Origin: Bacillus rhizoplanae
GTDB lineage: Bacteria > Bacillota > Bacilli > Bacillales > Bacillaceae_G
Direction: 5' to 3'
NCBI RefSeq assembly: GCF_917563915.1
Contig: NZ_CAKJTI010000006.1
Span: forward strand, 62,001 to 126,000
Length of the DNA: 64,000 nt
Below are positions 25,281-33,300 of this stretch, one piece after another. The notes below the pieces were generated by a model that saw only the letters and a program-made list of their open reading frames with translations, made no database searches and was not told where the DNA came from. Made by a program: the position numbers and the translations under genes. Every line of letters begins with the position of its first letter. Position 1 is the first letter of the stretch.

Positions 25281-25298
25281 AACTCTTTTATATGCAAA

Positions 25299-25331
25299 TA
25301 AAAACGCAAGGATTTCCTCCTTGCGTTTTGT
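25299..25331. terminator. terminator of the YitT gene
   Basis: AAAACGCAAGGA pairs with TCCTTGCGTTTT next to the - strand stop codon. Confidence 0.85.
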
Positions 25332-26224
25332 TATATACGTTTAAATCGTCCAACCACTTCTACTGTTTCTGTAATGTTAATAAAAGCATGGCTATCAACG
25401 TGACGGATCAGACGTTTAATTTCTCCTAATTCATAGCGCGTAACAATTGTGTAAATCACTTTTTTCTTATGATCTGTATATCCACCGACAGCATCAACCA
25501 TTGTTACACCGCGAATCCCGTTTTGTAGTAATGCTTTTTTAATGGCACTTCCTTTTTCTGTAACGGTCATCACTGTTAATTTAATGTGCTTTGTATGAAT
25601 AGAATCGATGACTTTACTTACAACAAATCGGCTGATAAGTGTGTAAAGTGTAATATCCCATCCAAAAATAAAACCACCGACTGCAAGTAGAATAAGGTTA
25701 AAGGCAAAAATAATGGATCCAATAGAAATATCTTTATGTTTTGCTACAATTAACCCAATAATATCGAATCCACCTGTTGAAGAGGCAAACCGGAAAATGA
25801 TTCCCGTCGCAGCTCCGCATAATACACCACCAAAAACAGAAGACAACAAAACATCCTCAGAAATTTGATGAACTGGAATGATATTCATAGCAAGAGTCGA
25901 TACAGCAAGAAAGTATGCTGTTAAAAAAGTTGTTTTCTTTCCTAAGTAAAAATAGCTAAGAAAAAGTAGTGGAATGTTTAATAAAAAGATGAGTGCACCA
26001 ATACTGTAGTGCATTAAGTAACCGATAATCATCCCAACGCCAGCAAAGCCGCCACTAATCATGTGGTGTGGAATAAAAAACATATTCATTGAAAATGCAT
26101 AGAGAATTGAAGCAACTGAAATAACAACAAGTTGAATGATGAATTCTAAATGCAATGTTTTTGCAGCTCGGAATGATAAAAAGGCGGTATCGGGAACGTA
26201 ATCGGCGTCTCCTAGTTGGCCCAT
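25331..26224 (-). CDS. YitT family membrane protein
   Basis: This 297-residue protein has five to six membrane helices with the family pattern FFIPHHMISGGFAGVGMI near 52 and GGFDIIGLIVAKHK near 165, then a soluble C-terminal DUF2179 domain of about 80 residues (GVTMVDAVGGYTDHKKKVIYTIV). B. subtilis has several paralogs (YitT, YpjC, YqfU and others) of unknown transport role. ATG 26224 follows GGAGATG at rather long spacing. It is monocistronic. Confidence 0.85.
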   Translation of the reverse strand: MGQLGDADYVPDTAFLSFRAAKTLHLEFIIQLVVISVASILYAFSMNMFFIPHHMISGGFAGVGMIIGYLMHYSIGALIFLLNIPLLFLSYFYLGKKTTFLTAYFLAVSTLAMNIIPVHQISEDVLLSSVFGGVLCGAATGIIFRFASSTGGFDIIGLIVAKHKDISIGSIIFAFNLILLAVGGFIFGWDITLYTLISRFVVSKVIDSIHTKHIKLTVMTVTEKGSAIKKALLQNGIRGVTMVDAVGGYTDHKKKVIYTIVTRYELGEIKRLIRHVDSHAFINITETVEVVGRFKRI

Positions 26225-26379
26225 AGTCTGTTTTCATCTCCATATTCGTTTTTTATTACAAGAAGAGAATAATGCTTTTTTCAAGCACTGGCAATAGTTT
26301 TATTATTATACAAAAATTTTATAAAATTTTTACAATTTAAGTGTATGGATAAAAACATGAATATGTAAAATATAAGGAA

Positions 26380-26407
26380 TTTACATGTTGAAGTAGTATG
26401 ATATAAT
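26380..26407 (+). promoter_or_regulatory. sigma-A type promoter of the small ORF-yidC unit
   Basis: TTTACA (26380-26385) and TATAAT (26402-26407) are separated by 16 nt. The predicted transcript starts about 15 nt before the small ORF. Confidence 0.6.
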
Positions 26408-26429
26408 CCTGTCATAAGGATGTGAAGAG

Positions 26430-26723
26430 ATGGAATTCCTGTTGCAAGATGCAATGTTATGTATATCTGTTGTAACAACGGCACTTTGTTTATTAGAAGT
26501 CTTATTTCTCACTAATGTTTCACGTTTTGTACGTCAGCAAACATATAGGGGCAGACAGAAAGCTTTCGCAGTCGTTGAAACATGTGAGGAACATATAGGG
26601 AATAGCTTACTTTTCTCTATCTTTTATAAACATGGAATGGCCCACTCAGTTCGCAGGCAAGAAGCAAGCGGAGAGAGTGACGATGTAGGTCCGTATATAA
26701 CCAATGTTTCGCTAACGAATTAA
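26430..26723 (+). CDS. small membrane ORF upstream of yidC, MifM-like candidate
   Basis: This 97-residue protein has one hydrophobic segment near the N-terminus (about residues 9-28, LCISVVTTALCLLEVLFL) and a hydrophilic C-terminal half ending EASGESDDVGPYITNVSLTN. Its stop codon is 22 bp before yidC. The 5' arm of a hairpin (26701-26710) codes for its last residues, and the 3' arm overlaps the yidC ribosome site. In B. subtilis the 95-residue MifM has the same position, size and N-terminal membrane segment; it stalls the ribosome when membrane insertion is poor and so opens the yidC2 ribosome site. I see no close sequence match to MifM; the analogy rests on layout. Confidence 0.65.
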   Translation: MEFLLQDAMLCISVVTTALCLLEVLFLTNVSRFVRQQTYRGRQKAFAVVETCEEHIGNSLLFSIFYKHGMAHSVRRQEASGESDDVGPYITNVSLTN

Positions 26724-26733
26724 GAAACATTGG
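26701..26733 (+). promoter_or_regulatory. hairpin that covers part of the yidC ribosome site
   Basis: CCAATGTTTC (26701-26710) pairs perfectly with GAAACATTGG (26724-26733). The last two G residues of the 3' arm are the first two of the GGAGG ribosome site (26732-26736) for yidC at 26746. A ribosome held at the last codons of the upstream ORF would unwind the 5' arm. Confidence 0.7.
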
Positions 26734-26745
26734 AGGAATATATAT

Positions 26746-27537
26746 ATGTTTAAATCATACCGAGCTTGGCTCGTAAGTTTATCTTTATTACTTGTTGTTG
26801 TTTTATCTGGTTGTAGTAATGCGAATGCAAATGCAGGACCAGTTGATGCGAATAGTCCAGGATTTTGGAATCACTTTATTGTATATCCAATTTCTGTTAT
26901 GCTGCAGTTTGTGGCGCACCATTTGCCGAATCATAGCTTTGGGATTGCCATTATCATTATTACGATTGTAGTTCGTACGATATTACTGCCGCTGACGATT
27001 ACGCAATATCGCAGCCAATTAAAAACGAAAAAAATGCAGCCAAAGCTTCAGAAATTGAAGGAAAAGTATGGCGATACGACGAAGAATCCGGAAAAACAAA
27101 AGCAATATCAACAAGAAATGATGACTTTAATGAGAGAGGGCGGTGTAAACCCGCTGATGGGTTGTTTACCATTGCTGCTGCAAATGCCGGTCTTCTCAGG
27201 ATTGTACTATGCAATTAGTCACACGGAAGAGATTCGTTCATCTTCTTTCTTATGGGTAAATTTAGGACATGCAGATCCTTATCACATTTTACCTGTCCTT
27301 GCTGCTATGTCAACATTCCTGCAAATGAAAGTATTTCAGTCTAATATGACAGGAGAGCAAAGCCAAGTATTAAAAGTCCAGCAGTTTATAATGCCGGCAA
27401 TGATTTTATTTATGGGATCTGCTGCACCATCAGGACTTGTCTTGTACTGGATTACAAGTAACTTATTTACTGTGATTCAAACTATAGTATTGAGGAAAGT
27501 TATGGATCGTGAAGATGTACAAGTGCAAAGCGCATAA
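26746..27537 (+). CDS. yidC: membrane protein insertase YidC (OxaA)
   Basis: This 263-residue lipoprotein inserts proteins into the membrane, alone or with SecYEG. It has a lipobox (LVVVLSGC, Cys23), five membrane segments, and the charged coiled segment RSQLKTKKMQPKLQKLKEKYG after the first core helix. The hydrophilic groove Arg is in IVVRTILLPLTITQYR. It lacks the large periplasmic domain, as expected in Gram-positive bacteria. GGAGG is 10 nt before ATG 26746 but partly paired in a hairpin. Gram-positive species often have two paralogs (SpoIIIJ and YidC2); the regulated one is usually YidC2, and the layout here suggests this is that one. Confidence 0.93.
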   Translation: MFKSYRAWLVSLSLLLVVVLSGCSNANANAGPVDANSPGFWNHFIVYPISVMLQFVAHHLPNHSFGIAIIIITIVVRTILLPLTITQYRSQLKTKKMQPKLQKLKEKYGDTTKNPEKQKQYQQEMMTLMREGGVNPLMGCLPLLLQMPVFSGLYYAISHTEEIRSSSFLWVNLGHADPYHILPVLAAMSTFLQMKVFQSNMTGEQSQVLKVQQFIMPAMILFMGSAAPSGLVLYWITSNLFTVIQTIVLRKVMDREDVQVQSA

Positions 27538-27553
27538 GAAAAGTTTACTTTTA

Positions 27554-27614
27554 TAAAGTGAAATTTCCATCGATGGGGGCATCCGCCCGCCTAATCGGGT
27601 TTTTACTGCATAAA
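27554..27614 (+). repeat. shortened bcr1 copy
   Basis: TAAAGTGAAATTTCCATCGATGGGGG begins like bcr1 and ends in ATCGGGTTTTTACTGCATAAA, with most of the middle deleted. Both ends keep TAAA. Confidence 0.7.
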
Positions 27615-27615
27615 T

Positions 27616-27651
27616 AAGACAGTGCTCTAGTGAGCACTGTCTATTTTTTTG
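27616..27651 (+). terminator. terminator of yidC
   Basis: GACAGTGCTC pairs perfectly with GAGCACTGTC, loop TAGT, followed by TATTTTTTT. Confidence 0.9.
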
Positions 27652-27884
27652 TGATTTCGATATACGAAATTGATGCATTAATGTAATGACCACTTGTTAT
27701 CGGCTTGATTATGAAGGAGCTTGGAGGTTAATAGAGAGGAAACTTTATATCTGTTATATTATACCGGTATAATTTGTGTATGTAATATAAAACACTCTTG
27801 CATTTTTTCAAAAATTCAATATAATGAACAGTAACAACAAAATTCGACAATATAAAAGTATTGATAAGGACATGATCTATTTTT

Positions 27885-28117
27885 TACGATTCTCAGAGAG
27901 GGAAGCCTTAGGCTGTAAGCTTCCTAATACGAAAGAATAGTTTACCACCTTTGAACTGCAGCAGTGAACGAACATCTAGTAATTGTTTGCCGGCAACAGC
28001 CGTTATCTGAAACTTGAGCAATTGGCGTTTTTTGTCTTCGTGTCAATTGGAACAAGGGTGGAACCGCGAATCAAACACTCGTCCCTTTTTTTAGGGAAGA
28101 GTGTTTTTTTTATTTTA
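27885..28117 (+). ncRNA. T-box leader, threonine specific
   Basis: The leader has AGAGAGG near its start, a specifier region TTTACCACCTTTGAAC with ACC (Thr) at 27944-27946, the T-box AAGGGTGGAACCGCG at 28054-28068, and a terminator stem (AAACACTC-GT-CCC with GGG-AA-GAGTGTTT) ending near 28112. The specifier frame is set by comparison with the Met leader at 19373, where ATG is followed by GCCTCTGAGC in the same way. It precedes a transporter of the serine/threonine exchanger type, which agrees with Thr. Confidence 0.87.
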
Positions 28118-28154
28118 TTTAGATCAAACTAGGATTAGAGGGAGGAGACGCAGT

Positions 28155-29462
28155 ATGCATCACGATGACAAAAATAAAATTGGCCTAACAGTCGCACTAT
28201 CAATCGTTATCGGAACAATTATCGGTTCTGGCGTATTTATGAAGCCGGGTAAGGTATTGGATTACGCAGGTAGTTCTAACATGGCAATCTTTGCTTGGGT
28301 AGTTGGGGGTATTTTAACATTAGCAAGCGGTTTAACTGTTGCAGAAATTGGGGCACAAATTCCAAAAAATGGTGGTTTGTATACGTATTTAGAAGAGATT
28401 TATGGAAGATTTTGGGGTTATTTATCTGGATGGATGCAAACACTTGTATATGGACCAGCAATTATTGGAACATTAGGATTGTATTTTAGTTCGTTAGTTT
28501 TGAACTTTTTCCATATTGATAAAGTGTGGAATTTACCAATCGCGATTGGGACAGTTGTATTTCTTGGTGCTGTAAATAGTGTTGGAACAAAGTATGGGGG
28601 TATTGTTCAAACTGTGACAACGATTGGGAAAATGATCCCGGTTGTACTTATTATTGTGATGGGACTTTGGAAAGGGAATAGCGATATATTTAACGTCGTT
28701 GTACCAGAGTCCGCAAATCAAAGTATTGGGATGGCAATTTTAGCAACATTATTTGCATATGATGGTTGGATTTTACTAGCGTCTATCGGTGGTGAAATGA
28801 AAAATCCAACAAAGCTATTGCCAAAAGCACTGATAACTGGAATTCTTGTGGTAACAGCAGCGTACGTATTGATTAACGTTGCATTATTAAAAGTGTTACC
28901 AGCTCCGCAAATTGTTGCACTTAGCGAGAATGCAACAGCGAAAGCAGCTGAAGTGTTATTAGGTGAATATGGCGGGAAATTGATTAGTATTGGTGTTATC
29001 GTTTCAATCTTCGGATGCTTAAATGGGAAAATTTTAACATTCCCACGCATTCCAGTATCAATGGCAGAGCTTGGCCAGTTGCCGTTTTCAAAGTTCATTG
29101 CGAAAATTAATGATAAGTTTAAAACGCCAGCAAATGCAATTTTTGTAGAGATTCTACTTGGTATTATTTTAATGATTATAAGTGATCCGAATAAATTGTC
29201 CGAGATTTCCGTATTTATTATTTATATTTTCTATATGATGACATTTATCGGTGTATTTATTTTACGAAAACGTAATGCAGGACAAAAACGTGAATATAGT
29301 GTTCCTTTATATCCAATCGTACCAATTATAGCAATTTTAGGCTCATTATTTGTAATTGGAAGTGCGATTATCAATGATCCATTTAGTTGTTTCTTATCAA
29401 TTGGTATCGTGCTTACAGGATTACCGGTTTATTGGTATTTGAATAAGAAACAGGTTAATTAA
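28155..29462 (+). CDS. steT: APC amino acid transporter, serine/threonine exchanger type
   Basis: This 435-residue transporter has about 12 helices and the APC/LAT signature IGTIIGSGVFMKPGKVLDYAGS near residues 20-41, plus ENGGLYTYLEEIYG-like KNGGLYTYLEEIYGRFWGYLSG. It resembles SteT (YkbA) of B. subtilis, an exchanger for serine, threonine and aromatic amino acids. ATG 28155 follows GGGAGGAG with 7-nt spacing; the frame back to 28101 includes leader terminator sequence and is not translated. The Thr T-box in front supports uptake of threonine as the regulated function. Confidence 0.88.
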   Translation: MHHDDKNKIGLTVALSIVIGTIIGSGVFMKPGKVLDYAGSSNMAIFAWVVGGILTLASGLTVAEIGAQIPKNGGLYTYLEEIYGRFWGYLSGWMQTLVYGPAIIGTLGLYFSSLVLNFFHIDKVWNLPIAIGTVVFLGAVNSVGTKYGGIVQTVTTIGKMIPVVLIIVMGLWKGNSDIFNVVVPESANQSIGMAILATLFAYDGWILLASIGGEMKNPTKLLPKALITGILVVTAAYVLINVALLKVLPAPQIVALSENATAKAAEVLLGEYGGKLISIGVIVSIFGCLNGKILTFPRIPVSMAELGQLPFSKFIAKINDKFKTPANAIFVEILLGIILMIISDPNKLSEISVFIIYIFYMMTFIGVFILRKRNAGQKREYSVPLYPIVPIIAILGSLFVIGSAIINDPFSCFLSIGIVLTGLPVYWYLNKKQVN

Positions 29463-29472
29463 TAGAGATTTT

Positions 29473-29507
29473 GAAAATAGGCATCTTTTAGAGATGCCTA
29501 TTTTTTT
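29473..29507 (+). terminator. terminator of the transporter gene
   Basis: AAATAGGCATCT pairs with AGATGCCTATTT, then a T-tract. Confidence 0.9.
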
Positions 29508-29563
29508 GTGTAAGGATATTGAAAGAGATTGTGGAATATCTTGTTACAAGGAGGTGGATGATA

Positions 29564-29894
29564 GTGACAATGTTAACGTCTGTTATTGGTTTTCTATTTA
29601 TCCCGCATTAACGGGCAGTAAGCCCCCACCTCAAGGTTCAGAGAAAAGCGAAGAAGATAGGCGGGAGATAACTGCCCGTAAAAGCCCGATTGGTTCAACT
29701 AACCATCAGTGGGGGATGAAGAAAACCCCCACTGATGGAAGTTTCACTTTACGATACTTCCTATTGTAGTACTTGCTTTTGTGTTTCGGTGGATTCGGTT
29801 TATATATATGAACTCAGAAGAACAAATGAAACAAAATCAGCAAATTATTTCATTATTATCCGATATAAAGAAACAAAATGAAGAACGGACATGA
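29564..29894 (+). pseudogene. small membrane protein gene interrupted by bcr1
   Basis: AAGGAGGTGG precedes GTG 29564, and the frame reads MTMLTSVIGFLF, then meets bcr1 and stops (TAA) in it. If the repeat (about 29601-29751) and one TTTA copy are removed, the frame joins without shift to ILPIVVLAFVFRWIRFIYMN and ends KKQNEERT at TGA 29894. The restored product is a 59-residue protein with one membrane segment and a charged coiled tail, a common small-protein design in Bacillus (DUF4083-like). The gene is thus inactivated by a repeat insertion. Confidence 0.8.
29597..29752 (-). repeat. bcr1 repeat inside a small gene
   Basis: This is a full-length copy in reverse orientation, from TTTATCCCGCATTAACGGGC to ATGGAAGTTTCACTTTA. 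It is flanked by TTTA (29597-29600 and 29748-29751), probably the target duplication. Confidence 0.87.
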
Positions 29895-29927
29895 GGGAAA
29901 GTTCATTTCCAGCCATGTCCGTTTTTT
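29884..29927. terminator. bidirectional terminator
   Basis: AACGGACATG pairs with CATGTCCGTT, followed by a T-tract on the + strand; it overlaps the end of the broken small gene and serves the convergent TrmB gene. Confidence 0.8.
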
Positions 29928-30685
29928 TAATAGCGTAATTTCATTAAAATACTTCGAATTTCCTCATCGTTCATAAATAAATCATGATGCTTTTCTGTAA
30001 TTTTCGCAAGGGCAACGTCATGATAGAAAAATTCTGTGAAAAATTTAACGAATGGCTGAGACATTGTTTTCATTGCTTGCCATGAATTTTGTTCAACACC
30101 TGCAAATAAAATTTCATGATCATCGATAATGATGAGTAAAAAGCGCTCAAGTGCATCATGTTCTTCTGTTGGAATGAGGAGGTGAATTTGTTCTAGTGTT
30201 GTATCAAGATTCCCTACAACAAGTGCTTCTATCTCTACACCTTGCTTTTTCTTCTCTTCTAATAGCGGCATATATTCTAGGAACGTATCATTCCATGCAG
30301 ACATACGAATGGATTTCTTCGCTTCCTGCACAAGTTGTTTACTTTGCGCATGAATAGAAGACTGCATTTTTAAGCTCCAAACACGGTCATCTGTAAATAT
30401 TTTTTTCGATACGTTGTTTTGTAACTCTTCAATATTTGATTGAAATTCTGCGGTTAACTTTTCGATAGCAAGCTGAAGCGGCAAGGCGATATATAGTTTT
30501 TTCTTTTCAGAAACAGAATCCATCACCATGCCTTTATCAATAAGACGTGCCAATACTTCGTATATCTTTGCTTTCGGAACACCAGAATACTTCACGATGC
30601 TCGTTGCATCAAGCGGCTCTTCGCTTGAAACGAGGACTTCGTATGCTTGACTTTCATATTGTGAAAAACCGAATCTTTGTAACAT
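29927..30685 (-). CDS. TrmB family transcriptional regulator
   Basis: This 252-residue protein has an N-terminal winged helix (GFSQYESQAYEVLVSSEEP, then SGVPKAKIYEVLARLIDKG) typical of TrmB, and a C-terminal domain with the phospholipase-D-like fold of this family, without the catalytic HKD motif. TrmB proteins bind sugars and control sugar uptake, mostly in archaea but also in Bacillus. GGAGGAAC stands before ATG 30685. No sugar gene is adjacent, so its target is unknown. Confidence 0.87.
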   Translation of the reverse strand: MLQRFGFSQYESQAYEVLVSSEEPLDATSIVKYSGVPKAKIYEVLARLIDKGMVMDSVSEKKKLYIALPLQLAIEKLTAEFQSNIEELQNNVSKKIFTDDRVWSLKMQSSIHAQSKQLVQEAKKSIRMSAWNDTFLEYMPLLEEKKKQGVEIEALVVGNLDTTLEQIHLLIPTEEHDALERFLLIIIDDHEILFAGVEQNSWQAMKTMSQPFVKFFTEFFYHDVALAKITEKHHDLFMNDEEIRSILMKLRY

Positions 30686-30725
30686 AGTTCCTCCTGAACG
30701 AAAATTTCTTCTTTCTTAAGAATAA

Positions 30726-31358
30726 GGAACTCTCTTCGTGAATACAAGAGAAGAAGCTTCTTCTCTTGTGATTGAAACAGAAGCGGCAGCTGATAAGCTT
30801 GAACATAGTGTACAGTCTATTCAAAATTTAGTTGAGCTTATTAAAGGAATTTCTGATCAAACAAATTCATTAGCATGAAATGCTTCCATTGAAGCAGCGT
30901 GTGCAGGGGAACAAGGAAAAGGTTTTGCTGTTGTTGCAGAAGAAGTACGGAAATTAGCGGAGCAATCAAAGGAAGCGACTGGAGATATCACATCTATTAT
31001 TGGAGAAGTGCAGCATGAAGTGTCTCGCGTTGTAGAAGTTGTCGGCAATTTAAAAGAAATTGCAAATGTACAAGGTCATGTAACGACCGATGCTGAGAAA
31101 GCATTCAAAATTGTTATTTCTATTGAAAACATTTCTACTGAAGTGCGAAATATTGGACATGAGCAGAAAGATATTACACAAGTTATGCAAACCATCGCTG
31201 AAACAAGTCAGGAGAGTGCAGCTGTATCAGAAGAAGTTAATGCGGCGACAGAAACACAGGTATCTCATCTAGAAAAAGTGTCAGGAACGATGAAGCAATT
31301 AACGGTGGAAATGAGCCATTTAGAAAAGTTAGTAGAACAATTTAAAATAGAACTTTAG
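30726..31358 (+). pseudogene. decayed methyl-accepting chemotaxis protein, signalling tip
   Basis: The frame gives the cytoplasmic signalling domain of a chemoreceptor: IQNLVELIKGISDQTNSLA, then a stop codon TGA at 30877-30879, then [30 protein letters not shown] and about 145 more residues to 31358. The normal reading is LALNASIEAARAGEQG, so TTA became TGA and CGT became TGT. The sensor and membrane parts are missing. No ribosome site or promoter is evident. Confidence 0.88.
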
Positions 31359-31388
31359 GCTGTCGGGATTTTCCCGACAGCCATTTTT
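31356..31388 (+). terminator. terminator
   Basis: GGCTGTCGGGA pairs perfectly with TCCCGACAGCC (loop TT), then ATTTTT. Confidence 0.85.
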
Positions 31389-31424
31389 GAATGTTTTTTG
31401 GGGCGTATTCATCTCGTATATTGT

Positions 31425-31512
31425 CGGAAGGTCGATATGTTGTGTCGAAGCGCCGATATATGAAGAGATTGCGCCGATATTTCGTGAAAAGCGTCGATAT
31501 ATTGAGATTGTA
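31425..31512. repeat. 20-bp-period repeat array, copy 2
   Basis: Units with CGCCGATATAT, CGCCGATATTT and CGTCGATATAT recur at about 20-23 bp. GGTCGATATGTTGTGTCGAAG stands at the left, a shortened form of the tail seen at 13435. It lies between the chemoreceptor remnant and a convergent lipoprotein gene. Confidence 0.75.
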
Positions 31513-31525
31513 ACCTTTTTCATAT

Positions 31526-32149
31526 TTAATTATGGACAGCTTGGAATGTGAGGGTGCCGTTACTTTCTGTTACCATTAATGTCCCGCCAATAGCTTGTGT
31601 TGTATATTGATGGGATGTACGATCAGTTAATCCAAGTTGTTCTAAAATAGACATAACACCTTGCTGACCAAGAGAAGGGTCTAAACTCAAAATAACAAGA
31701 CCTACCGTTGCATAAAAGGCTGAAGTGTCTTGTTCAGAAGCATCTGAACCGACAACAGCAACAGCACCGATATTGCCGTTAGATTTATAAATTGTCGTGC
31801 CAAATCCTAAACCATTGCTGAATGTTCCATTGTACGTAACGGTTGCTTGATCCTCTGTGAATAGCTTAACATTTCCTAATTTATATCCGGACGGCTTTCC
31901 AAGACGATTAAAAGTGGAAACAAATTCTTGGATAGTTCGAGTTGTCTCAACTTGTGCTGGTTGATGTGGATCAGGTTGGCTCGGTTGAGGAGCAGGTTGT
32001 GGAATAGGAGCTGGAGCTGGTATTTGTTCTGGTGGAACTGGCTTTTCAACTGGAGGAGAAGAAGTTGGTTTTTCTTTTTCTTTCTCACATGCTGCTGTTC
32101 CTAGCAGAAGACTTCCTGCTAATAATGAGGTAATAAATAAACGTTTCAT
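31526..32149 (-). CDS. lipoprotein of unknown function
   Basis: This 207-residue protein has a lipoprotein signal peptide with lipobox LLGTAAC (Cys21), then a linker of about 50 residues rich in Pro, Glu and Gln (VEKPVPPEQIPAPAPIPQP), and a compact C-terminal domain of about 135 residues with no family I can name. It should sit on the outer face of the cell membrane with the linker in the wall. AAAGGGAGTGGCCC lies upstream of ATG 32149. Confidence 0.8.
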   Translation of the reverse strand: MKRLFITSLLAGSLLLGTAACEKEKEKPTSSPPVEKPVPPEQIPAPAPIPQPAPQPSQPDPHQPAQVETTRTIQEFVSTFNRLGKPSGYKLGNVKLFTEDQATVTYNGTFSNGLGFGTTIYKSNGNIGAVAVVGSDASEQDTSAFYATVGLVILSLDPSLGQQGVMSILEQLGLTDRTSHQYTTQAIGGTLMVTESNGTLTFQAVHN

Positions 32150-32391
32150 GGGCCACTCCCTTTCAAAGTTGCGAAAATGCGATTTTTTGCAGAAGTGATA
32201 CCAATATATGCAGGGCGGATAGAAAAGAGTTACGGTAGATAAGCATATTCAGAGAAAATAAATTAGTTTATTGAATTCCTTCATTTCAAATAGAGCATTA
32301 GGTTATTAAGTGATAGATAGTTCAAAAGATGAAAAATAGATTTACGTAAGTATATAATGTAGGAAATTAAGAAGAAAATTTTGTACAATAA

Positions 32392-32519
32392 TAAAGTGGA
32401 ACTTTAATCAGTGGGGGCCCTCGCTGATTATTAGTCGAACCAATCGGGCTTTTACGGGCAGTTTATCCCACACATAACTTTGAGGTGGAGGTATTACTAC
32501 CCGCAAATAGCGGGATAAA
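32392..32519 (+). repeat. bcr1 repeat, diverged
   Basis: TAAAGTGGAACTTTAATCAGTGGGGG to AATAGCGGGATAAA, 128 bp, with a shortened first hairpin. It lies in the 395-bp gap before the thiamine-binding gene; apart from this copy I see nothing but AT-rich sequence there. Confidence 0.8.
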
Positions 32520-32544
32520 GAATCTACAGAAGAGGTGAACAGAA

Positions 32545-32847
32545 ATGGCAATTGTTGATGTTACCATTATTCCAGTTGGAACAGGAACTACAAGTGTAAG
32601 TGAGTATGTAGCAGAAATACAAAAAGTACTTGAGAAAAATGCAGATCGCGTGAAGTATCAATTAACACCAATGAATACAATTATTGAAGGAGAACTTCCG
32701 GTGTTATTTGAAGTCATTCAACAAATGCATGAAGTTCCATTTTCTAAAGGCGCAGGCCGCGTAGCAACAAATATTCGCGTTGATGACCGCCGTGATAAAG
32801 TCAGCTCCATGGAGAAGAAGTTACAGTCTGTACAGTCGAAGTTATAA
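32545..32847 (+). CDS. MTH1187/YkoF-type thiamine-binding protein
   Basis: This 100-residue ferredoxin-like protein has the family pattern VDVTIIPVGTGTTSVSEYV at the start and TPMNTIIEGE near 42. Homologs such as B. subtilis YqgV bind thiamine or related compounds; the cellular role is unsettled. AGAGGTGAAC is 8 nt before ATG 32545. It is enclosed by two bcr1 copies, and its TAA stop codon lies in the TAAA of the second, so the insertion came exactly at the gene end. Confidence 0.88.
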   Translation: MAIVDVTIIPVGTGTTSVSEYVAEIQKVLEKNADRVKYQLTPMNTIIEGELPVLFEVIQQMHEVPFSKGAGRVATNIRVDDRRDKVSSMEKKLQSVQSKL

Positions 32848-32929
32848 AGTGAAACTTCCGTCAGTGGAAAGGTTTTTCATCCCCCACTGATGGAAAGCTC
32901 TCATCAATCGGGCTTTACTGCCCGTATAG
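32845..32929 (+). repeat. bcr1 repeat with lost 3' half
   Basis: TAAAGTGAAACTTCCGTCAGTGG at the left edge is standard. The copy ends near CTTTACTGCCCGTATAGG; the long second hairpin is deleted. It overlaps the stop codon of the preceding gene. Confidence 0.75.
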
Positions 32930-32962
32930 GGGAAGCAGCTAAGTAGGGCTGCTTCTTTTTTT
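32930..32962 (+). terminator. terminator
   Basis: GAAGCAGC pairs with GCTGCTTC, then a T-tract. It would close the thiamine-binding gene after the inserted repeat. Confidence 0.75.
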
Positions 32963-33054
32963 ATATGACTTAAAAAAGCAGGACAAGAAATTTGTTTCTA
33001 TCTTTAAATTTCTTTACTATCAAATATGAAGAAATACGAAGGAGGGCTAGAGGG

Positions 33055-33300
33055 ATGAGTGACAAATTTCAAGAACAGTTTGACGGCTTGCTACAGAAGT
33101 ATACAGAGCTATTATTAGGAGAGAGCAACGAAGAATATAAACAAAAGGTTGAGAAATGGGCATTATATTCGTATATTGCTAAAACGATGCCAGCTCTTGT
33201 AAAGCATTGGAATGAAACGTATCCAGATGCAAAAGAAGAGATGGTAAAGTTAATTACAGAAATTAAAAAGCGAAATGATGAACATAGACAAAATAAGTGA
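33055..33300 (+). CDS. YusU-like small protein (DUF2573)
   Basis: This 81-residue helical acidic protein starts MSDKFQEQFDGLLQKYTELLLG. I believe it belongs to DUF2573 (B. subtilis YusU), a family without known function; the order relative to the proline dehydrogenase and fad genes agrees with B. subtilis. ATG 33055 has GGAGGGCTAGAGGG upstream; the frame from 32992 precedes that site. Confidence 0.7.
   Translation: MSDKFQEQFDGLLQKYTELLLGESNEEYKQKVEKWALYSYIAKTMPALVKHWNETYPDAKEEMVKLITEIKKRNDEHRQNK

Noticed and set aside
29494-29769. A 91-residue + strand ORF across a repeat.
   Set aside because: It reads through bcr1 and a terminator in a frame that differs from that of the broken small gene; no ribosome site.
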